A DNA stretch of 14,686 bases from Bacillota bacterium. Lineage in GTDB: Bacteria; Bacillota; Clostridia; Acetivibrionales; DSM-1351. Below the pieces are notes generated by a model. That model did no database searches. It saw only the letters and a list, made by a program, of their open reading frames with translations, and was not told where the DNA came from. This document shows positions 7,112-14,686 of the stretch, piece by piece. The stretch is taken from NCBI GenBank assembly GCA_023397905.1, contig JAEWSZ010000129.1:1-14686 (forward strand), given 5' to 3'. Each line of letters starts with the position of its first letter. The stretch's first letter is position 1. A program made the translations under genes and the position numbers.

Positions 7112-7141
7112 ATTTTGAAAACTTTCAAAAAAATTTGTCAA
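7112..7141 (-). promoter_or_regulatory. Candidate sigma-A promoter of the pilus operon
   Basis: A perfect TTGACA (7136-7141) is followed after 18 nt by CAAAAT (7112-7117) on the minus strand, pointing towards pilT. It lies downstream of the terminator at 7295-7326, as expected for an independent operon. The predicted leader to the TTG start would be about 245 nt. The inverted repeat at 7113-7130 overlaps the -10 and spacer. The evidence is sequence match only. Confidence 0.45.
7113..7130. repeat. 18-bp inverted repeat inside the candidate pil promoter (possible operator)
   Basis: TTTTGAAA, two bases, TTTCAAAA forms a perfect 8+2+8 inverted repeat. It covers most of the -10 element and part of the spacer of the candidate promoter, a classical position for a repressor site. 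AT-rich palindromes also arise by chance, so the regulatory role is inference. Confidence 0.35.
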
Positions 7142-7294
7142 AGTCTTGCATTGTGCATGCATATTAATGGGTGCATTGCTGATTTTGGTAAGCTTCTCCT
7201 GAAAAACCAGAGACAAAAAAAGAATTTTCACATAAAAATGACCCGAAGCGTTTTTTAAACTGTTCAGGGCACGTTGTCCATGTATAGATTATAG
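7142..7294. other. Intergenic stretch with no gene seen
   Basis: AT-rich spacer between the terminator and the candidate pil promoter. It contains overlapping TGCAT words around 7147-7180 (TGCATTGTGCATGCA and GGGTGCATTGC). No credible reading frame with a ribosome binding site, and no recognisable RNA motif, was found on either strand. Confidence 0.4.
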
Positions 7295-7326
7295 AAAAAG
7301 CCGCCTTCAGATGAACTGAAAGCGGC
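7295..7326 (-). terminator. Rho-independent terminator closing the Rhs/immunity unit
   Basis: On the minus strand GCCGCTTTCAG, loop TTCAT and CTGAAGGCGGC form an 11-bp stem with one U-G wobble, followed directly by TTTTTC. It lies 242 nt after the stop of the DUF2019-like gene and upstream of the pilus operon. It therefore separates the two transcription units. On the plus strand the wobble becomes a C-A mismatch and no T-run follows, so it works in one direction only. Confidence 0.85.
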
Positions 7327-7568
7327 TGTGTATTTATGGGATACGGGCATATCTAATGCTATTGTTTCTTTAAAGGTATTTTGAAATAGTCCATTGCTTT
7401 AATGTTTATCGATGGTCATAACAGCTGATAAAAAACTGCAGTCACGTTTTGTGAAACTTCAACTTCATATCTATCCTTACTTTACCTTAAAAAACGTCCA
7501 TAATAGACAGCATCATCCAAAAAGGAAACTGTCCGTTTTGCATCTGGCATTAGTCATAACTGTTAACG
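7327..7568. other. Noncoding 3' region between terminator and immunity gene
   Basis: No supported gene. At the immunity gene's stop there is a small ATAAC/GTTAT inverted repeat around GTTAAC (about 7556-7572). The length suggests decayed sequence or a lost downstream gene, but no frame with recognisable similarity remains. Confidence 0.35.
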
Positions 7569-7976
7569 TTATAACTTTTCACCAATAAAATCGCCTCTGT
7601 CTTTGTATACTACCTTGCCATTTTCCAATGCAGGAAATTTTAGCCTCCCATTTTTCCACTCGGAAAGGATTGTCTTCGCATTAAAACCAATACCATAAAT
7701 TTGTACATTGAAAATCGACTTTAATGCTTTTTCAGCGACTTTACTGTTATGGAGAAGAAGATAGTAAGCTCCAACGGACTTGACAGCTGGTTCTTCATCA
7801 TCCAAGAACTTAAACATTATTTCCGATCCATTTCCAGCTTGAAACAACTCACAAATCTCTTTTGTATATTTTTTAAAGTGTTTGTTTGCAACCTTAAAGT
7901 CTCCTCCCCAACTTTCTCTGGCATGAATAAGGATAGATTCTCTAATTGAGCTTATTTTTTTTTGAAGATCATTCAT
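7569..7976 (-). CDS. DUF2019/HEAT-like small protein, probable immunity protein for the Rhs toxin
   Basis: A 135-residue cytoplasmic protein with no signal peptide or membrane segment. Residues about 56-110 (FLDDEEPAVKSVGAYYLLLH, then AEKALKSI and GFNAKTILSEWKNG) fit the DUF2019 pattern. In that pattern a helical-repeat unit with an alternating Ala/Leu helix is followed by A...L.eWknG. DUF2019 proteins are often found next to polymorphic toxins. The gene starts 12 nt after the Rhs stop, with an AGAGGT about 7 nt before ATG that overlaps the Rhs stop region. Translation of the pair is therefore likely coupled, the usual toxin then immunity order. Its DNA looks more AT-rich than the Rhs shell gene, as expected for an exchanged cassette. 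The family match is by eye; the immunity role is inferred from position. Confidence 0.75.
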   Translation of the reverse strand: MNDLQKKISSIRESILIHARESWGGDFKVANKHFKKYTKEICELFQAGNGSEIMFKFLDDEEPAVKSVGAYYLLLHNSKVAEKALKSIFNVQIYGIGFNAKTILSEWKNGRLKFPALENGKVVYKDRGDFIGEKL

Positions 7977-7988
7977 ATAATGTACCTC

Positions 7989-8320
7989 TTATTTTACATA
8001 TTCGATAGCTATTCCAAGCTCTTTAGCATACTGAGCCAATATCTTCAATCCATACGAAAGTTGTTCGTCAAAACTTTGTGTTCCTAACCATGCTCTAACC
8101 GTCACACCATTTGTGAAACTCTGGATTGAAGAGTAGTGTCCACTAATCATATTGTGAAGCTGCCTGGCACCGTGAGGAATTTTCACAATGTTGGCTGCAT
8201 TGTGAATCTTCTCAGCCCCGAATCTTTGCACGTTCGCCGTTGTCTGCTCCACAACATGGTGCCAAGCTTTTCCTTGTCCAGCACTGCCATAGGCCCGCTT
8301 AAATGCTTCAAAAGAAGTAT
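7989..8320 (-). other. C-terminal toxin-like domain of the Rhs protein (HNH/EndoVII-like pattern)
   Basis: Numbering from the first visible in-frame Met (14639), the segment has Trp2126-His2127-His2128, Glu2131, His2146, Asn2150, His2156, His2162 and His2168. The His-His pair, then an Asn about 22 residues later, then His at +6 and +12, fits the treble-clef HNH/Endonuclease VII superfamily found in many Rhs toxins (WHH, LHH, AHH and related groups). It lacks the HTGG ending of the WHH family proper, so I do not assign it to a named family. The terminal helix (SFDEQLSYGLKILAQYAKEL) could be the surface recognised by the immunity protein. A DNase function is inference. Confidence 0.55.
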
Positions 8321-11300
8321 AACCTGTAGTTGCAATACCTGCTATTTTCATCTGTACTCCAACTGCAACCATTGCTGTTGATGCCGTAGCACTACCAGTC
8401 GTTACAGCAGCAACAGCAGCGCCACCTGTCAGCCCAACAGCACCACCGATAGCTGCACCCGCCGCTACATTTTTCCAGTTCACTTTACCGTGTTTGGCGT
8501 AGGAATATATTGCCCCTCCCACACCTCCAGCGACTACACCAATAGCACCAGTGACCAACATAAATATCTCGCCGTTTGAGTCAACGTACAGAATGGGATT
8601 ATTTCCAGTGTATACGTACAGATTACTACTCTGCATTATAGCGGTCATATCTGGCACATAGGTATATGTGTTAAGGCTAAGTGAGTCATTCCCCTGCCGT
8701 TCGTTTATTTCGACATAATTATCCCCATAAATCATGTTCGTCGGATTCCAATGGGTATCTTCACTTAAAAAACGGCCTGTTATCGGTGAATAATTTCTAG
8801 CTCGTAAATAGTAGGTATTCGTCTCAAAATCTAGATATTCCCCGCAATAACGGTAAGGATTCGTATCGCTGGGGTTATCCGCTTTCTGCACACCGTAGGC
8901 ATCATAATCGTAACTTTGCAACACGGCTCCGCTATCGTTTACCAGTTGCACCACATCGCCGTGGGCATTGTACAGATAGGTTCCGTAATCCGAGCAGATC
9001 AGCCGTACACCCTGAAGATAACCCACTGTGCTACTTACACTCACGTCCGCAGCAATCTCGTCTCCGATCCACACATGCGTTGTTGTTACGCCATCTACTG
9101 TTTTCGTTTTGCGCATGTTGCTGGGGTAGTAGGTGTAGATTGCTACGCTTTCACTATCCGTCCAGCTTGCCATACGATTAAACAGGTCGAAACTCTGGCT
9201 GACCGCTCCCTCCGATGACTCGTTTCGCAGTAAATTGCCATTGTTGTCATAGGTTAATGTCACTTGAACGCCATCTTCGATATAGCTGGTCATGCGGTCG
9301 TTTGCATCGTAGCTGTAGACGGTATCAACGGTTCTTTCCGGTGAGGTGAAAACCTTTTTTGTACGGTTTCCACTGTCATCGAAATAGTAATCGTCGCTCG
9401 TGCCGTCTCCGTAAACTACGTGGGTCAGCCGGTTCAAACCATCGTATGTATAGCGGGTCGTGCCAGAGATGTCGGTTTTCGTCGCTGGGCTGCCGTTCAC
9501 ATAGTAGGTATAGTTATACTCTGACAAAATGGTATCATCCGCCGAGCGGTTTGTCAAAGCCTTTACCTGTCCGCCAGCATTATAGTCAATGGTCTCGGTT
9601 ACGCCAGAAGTGTAGGTTGTTTGAATAAGCCGGGATGCAACGTCATATGTGTATTTCGCACCTGTACCGTTTTCGTCTGCCACGCCTGCCAGACGTCCCA
9701 TAGAGTCATAGCTTCGAAGCGTGTATTGTAACAGACCGCCATTTTGATACACTTCGCTTTCGATCATTTCATCCATATTGTTATAAGTGTACCTTTTTGT
9801 GATTTCACCGGTTGTTTCACCCGTCACCAGTCCAAAGCCGGTATAGGTATACAGTGTAGATTCCCCGTTTTCCTGGACTTGGGTAAGGTAGCCAATGTTA
9901 TTATAAGTATAAGTGCGGTCAATGGCGGCCCCGCTGCCCTCGATTCGTTCACTTACTTTGCGTCCAAGCAGGTCGTACTGCATGGTATGCTGGCTTCCGT
10001 TCCGGTCCGTGGAGGCGATCACATTTCCCGCGACATCGTAGGATATTGTTTCTGACTGGCCCAGCGCGTCCGTTATCAGAACTACGTTCCCCAAGTAATC
10101 ATAGGCGTAGCTCTTAACACTGTATTCATCATCGCCGCTTGGCACAACGCTGCTTCCCGCAAACGTCAGCGGTGCGTGCAGTCCGTGATACTGTTGCAGT
10201 AAACGGCCCAGTGTGTCGTAGCTGTTGTGCTGGTAATTTACCGGCTTGTTTTTGTCATAGAAGACGGTTGTCAGAAGGCGGCCCCAACAATCATATTCAA
10301 AGCTTCTCTTCTCCAGTGTTTGTCCCGCTCCGACCAGATTGCTACGCTCCTGCAGTGTCAGCACATTGCCCATCAGGTCATAGGTATACTGCATCTGTGA
10401 CTGACTTCTATCTTCGAAATCTGTGGTCACCGTACTCAGCCGGCCTATACTGTCATAGCCATATGCTGTTGTATTCCCCACTGCATCGATTTTCTTTGAC
10501 AGCTTGTCTTTGAGATACACCAGCAAACTTCGGCCGCCATCCGCATCCGTATATTGAACAGTCTTACCTTCGAAGTCCTGCCATTCTTCTGTAGTGGACG
10601 GTTTCGTACCATTCGGGCCATAATATTGTGTTATTGCGATACCAACATACATGCCGCGGCGCAGGTACTCCACCGTTTTCTGAACATTGGTTTCGCCTGT
10701 TGTATGATCATACCTGCTGACCTTGATAACACGCCCCATATGATCATAAACATATAGCATGGAGGAACCATTAGATTGTTGTTCGGTCAAGGGATTGCCG
10801 TAAAAATCATAAGTATAACTTGTCACATTCCCAAGCGCATCTGTTTGGGTCAGCAGATTACCTGCATTGTCATATTTATACTTTGTTCCCGCCTCACTGT
10901 CACCATAGGTGTCTTTTTTCACATTGTCAAGACTCTCCATATACTGTAGCGGATACAGCTCCTGTACAACACGGCCAAGGCTATCTCTTACGGTACGTAT
11001 CACAGTTGGCTTTTCAGCATTTTCGCCAGTTATACTCCTACGCAATTCTTCGCCGGAAGCATTATAGACATAGTGCGTAGTTTTGGTTTCCAAATTGTTT
11101 CCGGAAACGCGTTCCATTGTGACTAATCCATGGTCGTCATATTCATAGTTTGTCAGGAGACCGCCTTCATCCTGTGCCTGGTACATGCTTGCCAGCCAGC
11201 CCTGGGGCGTGTAGGTATAAGTGGTTACTCCCCCAAGTGGATTTATCTCTGTTTCTACAAGGCCTTTAATCGTACCATTCAAATAAGTATAGCTCGTAAT

Positions 11301-14300
11301 GACATACTTCGACTGATCATCCTTCTCCGAGTAGTTTACCGATCCATTTATTGGCTGAACACGTTTGAATACCGTTCGCCCTTCCTGGTCATACAAATAC
11401 ACCGTTGCCGCACCATAACGGTTTATACTTTTTGTTAGACAGTTTCTTCCACCGATAGCTTCATAAGTAAAGCTCTCAATCGTTCCATCGGGATAGGTTA
11501 TTTTTGTGATATTGCCTTTGTTGTCATGGGTATACATTGTTGTATTGCCGTAGATATCTGTTTGAGACTGCACTTCTCCATATTTATTCTCTCCGCTAAC
11601 TAAAAGATAGGTAACATATTCTGACTGATGGTTGCTTTCAACCCAATTACCCTCTGTATTTAAGTATTTAGCATATTTTTCGGATGAGGTTACATCGCGT
11701 ACAGTGTCATAGGTCTGAATTTCGATCCTACGCAAATCGTCGCTAGCCAGAGAATGTGTAATGGTCGTTTGTCCACCAATTACGCCGTAGCTGTATGTTC
11801 TTGTATTACCGGTCGAGTCGGTATGGGTTGCAACTTTTCCTTTGTCTTCTCCAGAGGAAATATAGGTAAGTGTATCCGTCACAACGCCAAGGTTGTTCGT
11901 CACCTGACTGAGCCGTCCACCCGCGCCAGCATAGGTGTAACTCATTGTGCGTCCACCCATATCGGTAACTTTGATCAGGTTGTTTTCACTGTAGCTATAC
12001 TGAACATCCTGTCCAGACACGTTGTTTACAAGCCTGATCAACCTGCCGGTACTGTCATACTTGAAGCTAACATCGGTTCCCGCAACATCATACATCCGGA
12101 AAATTTGAATTCCATCGGTGTCAAATTCCAATCGGTTTCCGGTCTGGTCTTCCATGTAAGCAATACCGCCTGATTTGTCAAAGACATACCGCATATTGTC
12201 AAGGGTTGTCAGAACATACCGTCCGTCATTCGTTAAAACCCCTCGCGAATCCTTTGCTATATAGGTTGTCTCTGTGCCGCTTATCTGCTTCGTAAAGTTC
12301 CACGTCTGCCCGTTTGGAAGAGTGATTTCCACATTATCACTGGCTACTTTCAGTTTCATAAAATGACTGAACGTAAATCCGTGCCCCATATGTGAATCTG
12401 TGCGATCATCCAGCGAATTATAGGTACGTGTGAACGAAATATTTCCAAGAATGGTTTTGACCTGCATATCCGTATACGAATCTGAAAAATTACCGGTCGG
12501 TGCATAGACACCCATCTGACCAAAGTGACGTGTAATCACCGTTGGAAAATGAACACTGAAATCACCTTGTGTAAAATATGTCCACGGCGCATTAGCACCT
12601 TCAGGAAGAAAGATATTACTTTCAGGCACATTGGCATACACTATGTAAAAGAACAACCGGGTGCTATTGCTATACTGGTTTATGGGATATTCCAGTGCAT
12701 GCGCTCCGCTTCCCGAAAAAAAGACAACGGCATCCTGGGTAGAACGAAATATACCCATTCCACTTTGGACAAAATCACCTTTAATTTCCAGCAATCCGGC
12801 TGTTAGCGTAGTACTTGAAGACGAAAGGTACTTAAATGTTCCGCCTACGCTAATCGCACTGTTTGCCATCATGGTCAGATAACCAGAGCCGGACAGTATC
12901 AAGTCCCCGGCAGTAGTCAAAAGACCATTTCCAACTGTTGTTCCATTTGTCAAGGTAATGTTCTGTCTGCCTTCCAGCCGCCCACCATCAAAAAACACGG
13001 TACCGAATGACCCGTTTCCGTATACTCTTGCTGTTTTTCCAGCCAAAGATAAGCTAGACATAGACGCAGCACCAATATTTAAATCACTTGCCGCCGTCAT
13101 CTGGAAAACAGAATCCTCGATATACAAGCGGCTTATGCTATTGCCCTGTGCTACACGTCCAAGATTGGCGGTTGTGGTTCTTCCCGGAGCGGATATATTC
13201 TGCAGCCCACCGCCATTAAAAAGAAGTGTGGCGGTTTGAGAATTATTTAGAATATTTGTATTGTTACCATGCAGAACAAAATTTCCACGCAGTTCCAAAA
13301 CAGAATATCCATATAATCCTATGGAAGAAGCTGTGCTTTGTAAGAATAGATCCCCTTGTACTACTACATGGGCATTATCCTGCAGGTAAAAAGTAGCGGA
13401 CGTTGTTCCACAAGTGTCCTCTCCGGTTTTCGTTTGCAGTCTCAAGTCTCCGCCAATCTCCACATACGCTTGATTTAAAAACGATGTTACATCTGTGGAG
13501 AAAAAAAAGTCCCCATCGATAATCCAACGCCCTCTGATACTGTTAGACTGTGAAATCAGGTTGCTATCAACTACGTGCAATGTTTTCTCGTTATCTGTTA
13601 TATTAACTACCTGAACATAACCATCTTTACCGATTATATCCGTATTATGCAGTAGGACAATGCCGTAGACTGGCGTATTAAGGCAGAGCCGGTTATTGGC
13701 GTTAGCCACCATGATGTTACCGAGTCTCGCTTTGGCATCTACACGTTCAAACGATATCTCCTGTTCATCTTCTCCTGTAAATAGAAGCATGCCTTCGTAC
13801 GATACTCTTTTATAACGAAAATATGTATTCGTTCCTAGTTGTGTAAGGTTCCCTTTCAGTTCGAGCGTTCCACCATCGTGAAAGAGCCCATTAGAATCAC
13901 TGATGCTCTGCGTATACATATCTCCGTGTACCAACATTTTCACATCATATCCCAGAACTAAAGAACCCGTTGTTTCTCCATACCCGCCGCCTTCCAATCG
14001 TTTCTGTATGCGAAGATCCCCCATGACTTCCACATTGCCAGCCAAGACGATATTCACATATCCTTCGATGATCATATCTCCGGTAATCAGATATTTTCCG
14101 GACAGCTCATTTCCGGCGATCATATTCCCGTCAATGGTAGCTAGGCAGCCATTGGTGGTACTGATTCCTGGTACTGTAACAAAACCGTATTTGCCTGTCA
14201 GCGTAATGTTATGCAGTAGGACAATGCCGTAGACCGGCGTATTAAGGCAGAGCCGGTTATTGGCGTTAGCCACCATGATGTTGCCGAGTCTCGCTTTGGC

Positions 14301-14686
14301 ATCTACACGTTCAAACGATATCTCCTGTTCATCTTCTCCTGTAAATAGAAGCATGCCTTCGTACGATACTCTTTTATAACAAAAATATGTATTCGTTCCT
14401 AGTTGTTTAAGGTTCCCTTTCAGTTCGAGCATTCCACCGTCGTGAAAGAGCCCATTAGAATCACTGATGCTCTGTGTATACATATCTCCGTGTACCAGCA
14501 TTTTCACATCATATCCCAGAACTAAAGAACCCGTTGTTTCTCCATACCCGCCGCCTTCCAATCGTTTCTGTATGCGAAGGTCCCCCATGACTTCCACATT
14601 GCCAGCCAAGACGATATTCACATATCCTTCGATGATCATATCTCCGGTAATCAGATATTTTCCGGACAGCTCATTTCCGGCGATCA
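7989..14686 (-). CDS. Giant Rhs/YD-repeat polymorphic toxin with solenoid stalk and HNH-like C-terminal domain (5' end outside window)
   Basis: The frame is open across the right edge, so the N-terminus and any signal peptide are not seen; at least 2231 residues are present. Order from the N-terminal side: repeated beta-rich modules (14686 to about 12540) with GDLRIQ, LELKGN and LLFTG signatures; a pre-shell boundary domain ending LGNISFTRTYNS (about 12500-12400); many YD repeats (about 12330-8870); and an Rhs core, YRYCGEYLDFETNTYYLRAR then NYSPITGRFLSEDTHWNP (about 8865-8745). The junction NNPILYVDSNGE follows (about 8575-8610), then a Gly/Ala-rich hydrophobic linker (about 8580-8370). The last ~110 residues hold WHHVVEQ (8244-8264), N, H and H. 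YD shells encapsulate toxins, and Gram-positive relatives such as WapA act in contact-dependent competition. The toxin class is inferred. Confidence 0.93.
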   Translation of the reverse strand, partial: IAGNELSGKYLITGDMIIEGYVNIVLAGNVEVMGDLRIQKRLEGGGYGETTGSLVLGYDVKMLVHGDMYTQSISDSNGLFHDGGMLELKGNLKQLGTNTYFCYKRVSYEGMLLFTGEDEQEISFERVDAKARLGNIMVANANNRLCLNTPVYGIVLLHNITLTGKYGFVTVPGISTTNGCLATIDGNMIAGNELSGKYLITGDMIIEGYVNIVLAGNVEVMGDLRIQKRLEGGGYGETTGSLVLGYDVKMLVHGDMYTQSISDSNGLFHDGGTLELKGNLTQLGTNTYFRYKRVSYEGMLLFTGEDEQEISFERVDAKARLGNIMVANANNRLCLNTPVYGIVLLHNTDIIGKDGYVQVVNITDNEKTLHVVDSNLISQSNSIRGRWIIDGDFFFSTDVTSFLNQAYVEIGGDLRLQTKTGEDTCGTTSATFYLQDNAHVVVQGDLFLQSTASSIGLYGYSVLELRGNFVLHGNNTNILNNSQTATLLFNGGGLQNISAPGRTTTANLGRVAQGNSISRLYIEDSVFQMTAASDLNIGAASMSSLSLAGKTARVYGNGSFGTVFFDGGRLEGRQNITLTNGTTVGNGLLTTAGDLILSGSGYLTMMANSAISVGGTFKYLSSSSTTLTAGLLEIKGDFVQSGMGIFRSTQDAVVFFSGSGAHALEYPINQYSNSTRLFFYIVYANVPESNIFLPEGANAPWTYFTQGDFSVHFPTVITRHFGQMGVYAPTGNFSDSYTDMQVKTILGNISFTRTYNSLDDRTDSHMGHGFTFSHFMKLKVASDNVEITLPNGQTWNFTKQISGTETTYIAKDSRGVLTNDGRYVLTTLDNMRYVFDKSGGIAYMEDQTGNRLEFDTDGIQIFRMYDVAGTDVSFKYDSTGRLIRLVNNVSGQDVQYSYSENNLIKVTDMGGRTMSYTYAGAGGRLSQVTNNLGVVTDTLTYISSGEDKGKVATHTDSTGNTRTYSYGVIGGQTTITHSLASDDLRRIEIQTYDTVRDVTSSEKYAKYLNTEGNWVESNHQSEYVTYLLVSGENKYGEVQSQTDIYGNTTMYTHDNKGNITKITYPDGTIESFTYEAIGGRNCLTKSINRYGAATVYLYDQEGRTVFKRVQPINGSVNYSEKDDQSKYVITSYTYLNGTIKGLVETEINPLGGVTTYTYTPQGWLASMYQAQDEGGLLTNYEYDDHGLVTMERVSGNNLETKTTHYVYNASGEELRRSITGENAEKPTVIRTVRDSLGRVVQELYPLQYMESLDNVKKDTYGDSEAGTKYKYDNAGNLLTQTDALGNVTSYTYDFYGNPLTEQQSNGSSMLYVYDHMGRVIKVSRYDHTTGETNVQKTVEYLRRGMYVGIAITQYYGPNGTKPSTTEEWQDFEGKTVQYTDADGGRSLLVYLKDKLSKKIDAVGNTTAYGYDSIGRLSTVTTDFEDRSQSQMQYTYDLMGNVLTLQERSNLVGAGQTLEKRSFEYDCWGRLLTTVFYDKNKPVNYQHNSYDTLGRLLQQYHGLHAPLTFAGSSVVPSGDDEYSVKSYAYDYLGNVVLITDALGQSETISYDVAGNVIASTDRNGSQHTMQYDLLGRKVSERIEGSGAAIDRTYTYNNIGYLTQVQENGESTLYTYTGFGLVTGETTGEITKRYTYNNMDEMIESEVYQNGGLLQYTLRSYDSMGRLAGVADENGTGAKYTYDVASRLIQTTYTSGVTETIDYNAGGQVKALTNRSADDTILSEYNYTYYVNGSPATKTDISGTTRYTYDGLNRLTHVVYGDGTSDDYYFDDSGNRTKKVFTSPERTVDTVYSYDANDRMTSYIEDGVQVTLTYDNNGNLLRNESSEGAVSQSFDLFNRMASWTDSESVAIYTYYPSNMRKTKTVDGVTTTHVWIGDEIAADVSVSSTVGYLQGVRLICSDYGTYLYNAHGDVVQLVNDSGAVLQSYDYDAYGVQKADNPSDTNPYRYCGEYLDFETNTYYLRARNYSPITGRFLSEDTHWNPTNMIYGDNYVEINERQGNDSLSLNTYTYVPDMTAIMQSSNLYVYTGNNPILYVDSNGEIFMLVTGAIGVVAGGVGGAIYSYAKHGKVNWKNVAAGAAIGGAVGLTGGAAVAAVTTGSATASTAMVAVGVQMKIAGIATTGYTSFEAFKRAYGSAGQGKAWHHVVEQTTANVQRFGAEKIHNAANIVKIPHGARQLHNMISGHYSSIQSFTNGVTVRAWLGTQSFDEQLSYGLKILAQYAKELGIAIEYVK
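12640..13640 (-). repeat. Two diverged stalk modules of the Rhs protein
   Basis: At about 13100-13640 the protein reads AYVEIGGDLRLQ ... VVVQGDLFLQSTASSIGLY ... VLELRGNFVLHG ... LLFNGGGLQNIS ... LGRV. Line by line this parallels the near-identical modules further right (NVEVMGDLRIQ ... MLVHGDMYTQSISDSNGLF ... MLELKGNLKQLG ... LLFTGEDEQEISF ... LGNI). A further remnant at about 12640-13030 keeps LLEIKGDFVQ and VVFFSGSGAHALEY. The stalk thus has at least four units of decreasing similarity towards the YD shell. Confidence 0.7.
13645..14122 (-). repeat. Near-identical direct repeat in the stalk, copy 2 (period 564 bp)
   Basis: This 478-bp stretch aligns without gaps to 14209-14686 at an offset of 564 bp (188 codons). 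I count 9 substitutions, about 98% identity. Three change the protein (Cys to Arg, Lys to Thr, Met to Thr) and the rest are silent. The similarity stops abruptly at 13645, where this copy reads into NTDIIGKDGY instead of NITLTGKYGF. Confidence 0.95.
14209..14686 (-). repeat. Near-identical direct repeat in the stalk, copy 1 (cut by window edge)
   Basis: This is the partner of 13645-14122. It runs to the last base of the window and so may extend beyond it. A third or further copy upstream is possible. Because the unit is an exact multiple of three, copy number can change without breaking the frame. Confidence 0.95.

Noticed and set aside
7052..7258. Plus-strand 68-codon frame in the intergenic region
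   Set aside because: It is AT-driven, lacks a convincing ribosome binding site, shows no recognisable family and runs against the candidate pil promoter.
6860..7300. c-di-GMP riboswitch upstream of the pilus operon
   Set aside because: Looked for because clostridial pilus genes can carry them. The conserved core elements of GEMM-type aptamers could not be found on the minus strand.
7989..14686. Plus-strand frames of 80-140 codons across the Rhs gene, and possible CRISPR-like repetition
   Set aside because: The frames are antisense shadows of YD codons. The repetition is protein-level YD and stalk modules, without short uniform repeats and unique spacers.

Overview
This window most likely comes from a Gram-positive anaerobe of the Clostridia (Bacillota). 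The grounds are strong AGGAGG-type ribosome binding sites, moderate GC, a compact Gram-positive type IV pilus (T4P) locus, and a very large surface Rhs/YD-repeat protein of clostridial type. The genus cannot be fixed from sequence alone. Every gene I can support lies on the minus strand, so the window reads biologically from right to left.

Right part (14686 to 7989): one huge open frame that enters from beyond the right edge. It has an N-terminal stalk of beta-solenoid-like repeats, including two copies about 98% identical with a 564-bp period. This is followed by a YD-repeat shell, an Rhs core, a Gly/Ala-rich hydrophobic linker and a C-terminal toxin-like domain of HNH/EndoVII appearance (W-H-H...N...H). 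Twelve bases downstream is a small DUF2019/HEAT-like gene (7976 to 7569), the likely immunity partner. A good intrinsic terminator (7326 to 7295) closes this toxin/immunity unit.

Middle (7294 to 6860): no gene. It holds candidate promoters for the pilus operon and an 18-bp inverted repeat inside the better one.

Left part (6859 to 1): a T4P operon in the order pilT (retraction ATPase), pilC (inner-membrane platform), major pilin, a PilX/GspK-like pilin without Glu5, a pilin carrying a von Willebrand A (vWA) domain with complete MIDAS, a pilin with a C-terminal concanavalin A/LamG-like domain, then the start of pilM, cut by the window edge. A 10-bp perfect stem-loop follows the major pilin and probably sets its expression above that of the minor pilins. 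The extension ATPase PilB, prepilin peptidase, PilN and PilO are not in the window.

The most interesting biology is the trio of minor pilins. Together they look like a tip complex of adhesive modular pilins, comparable to the vWA and lectin pilins described in Streptococcus sanguinis T4P. They sit next to a polymorphic toxin unit with a recently duplicated stalk.
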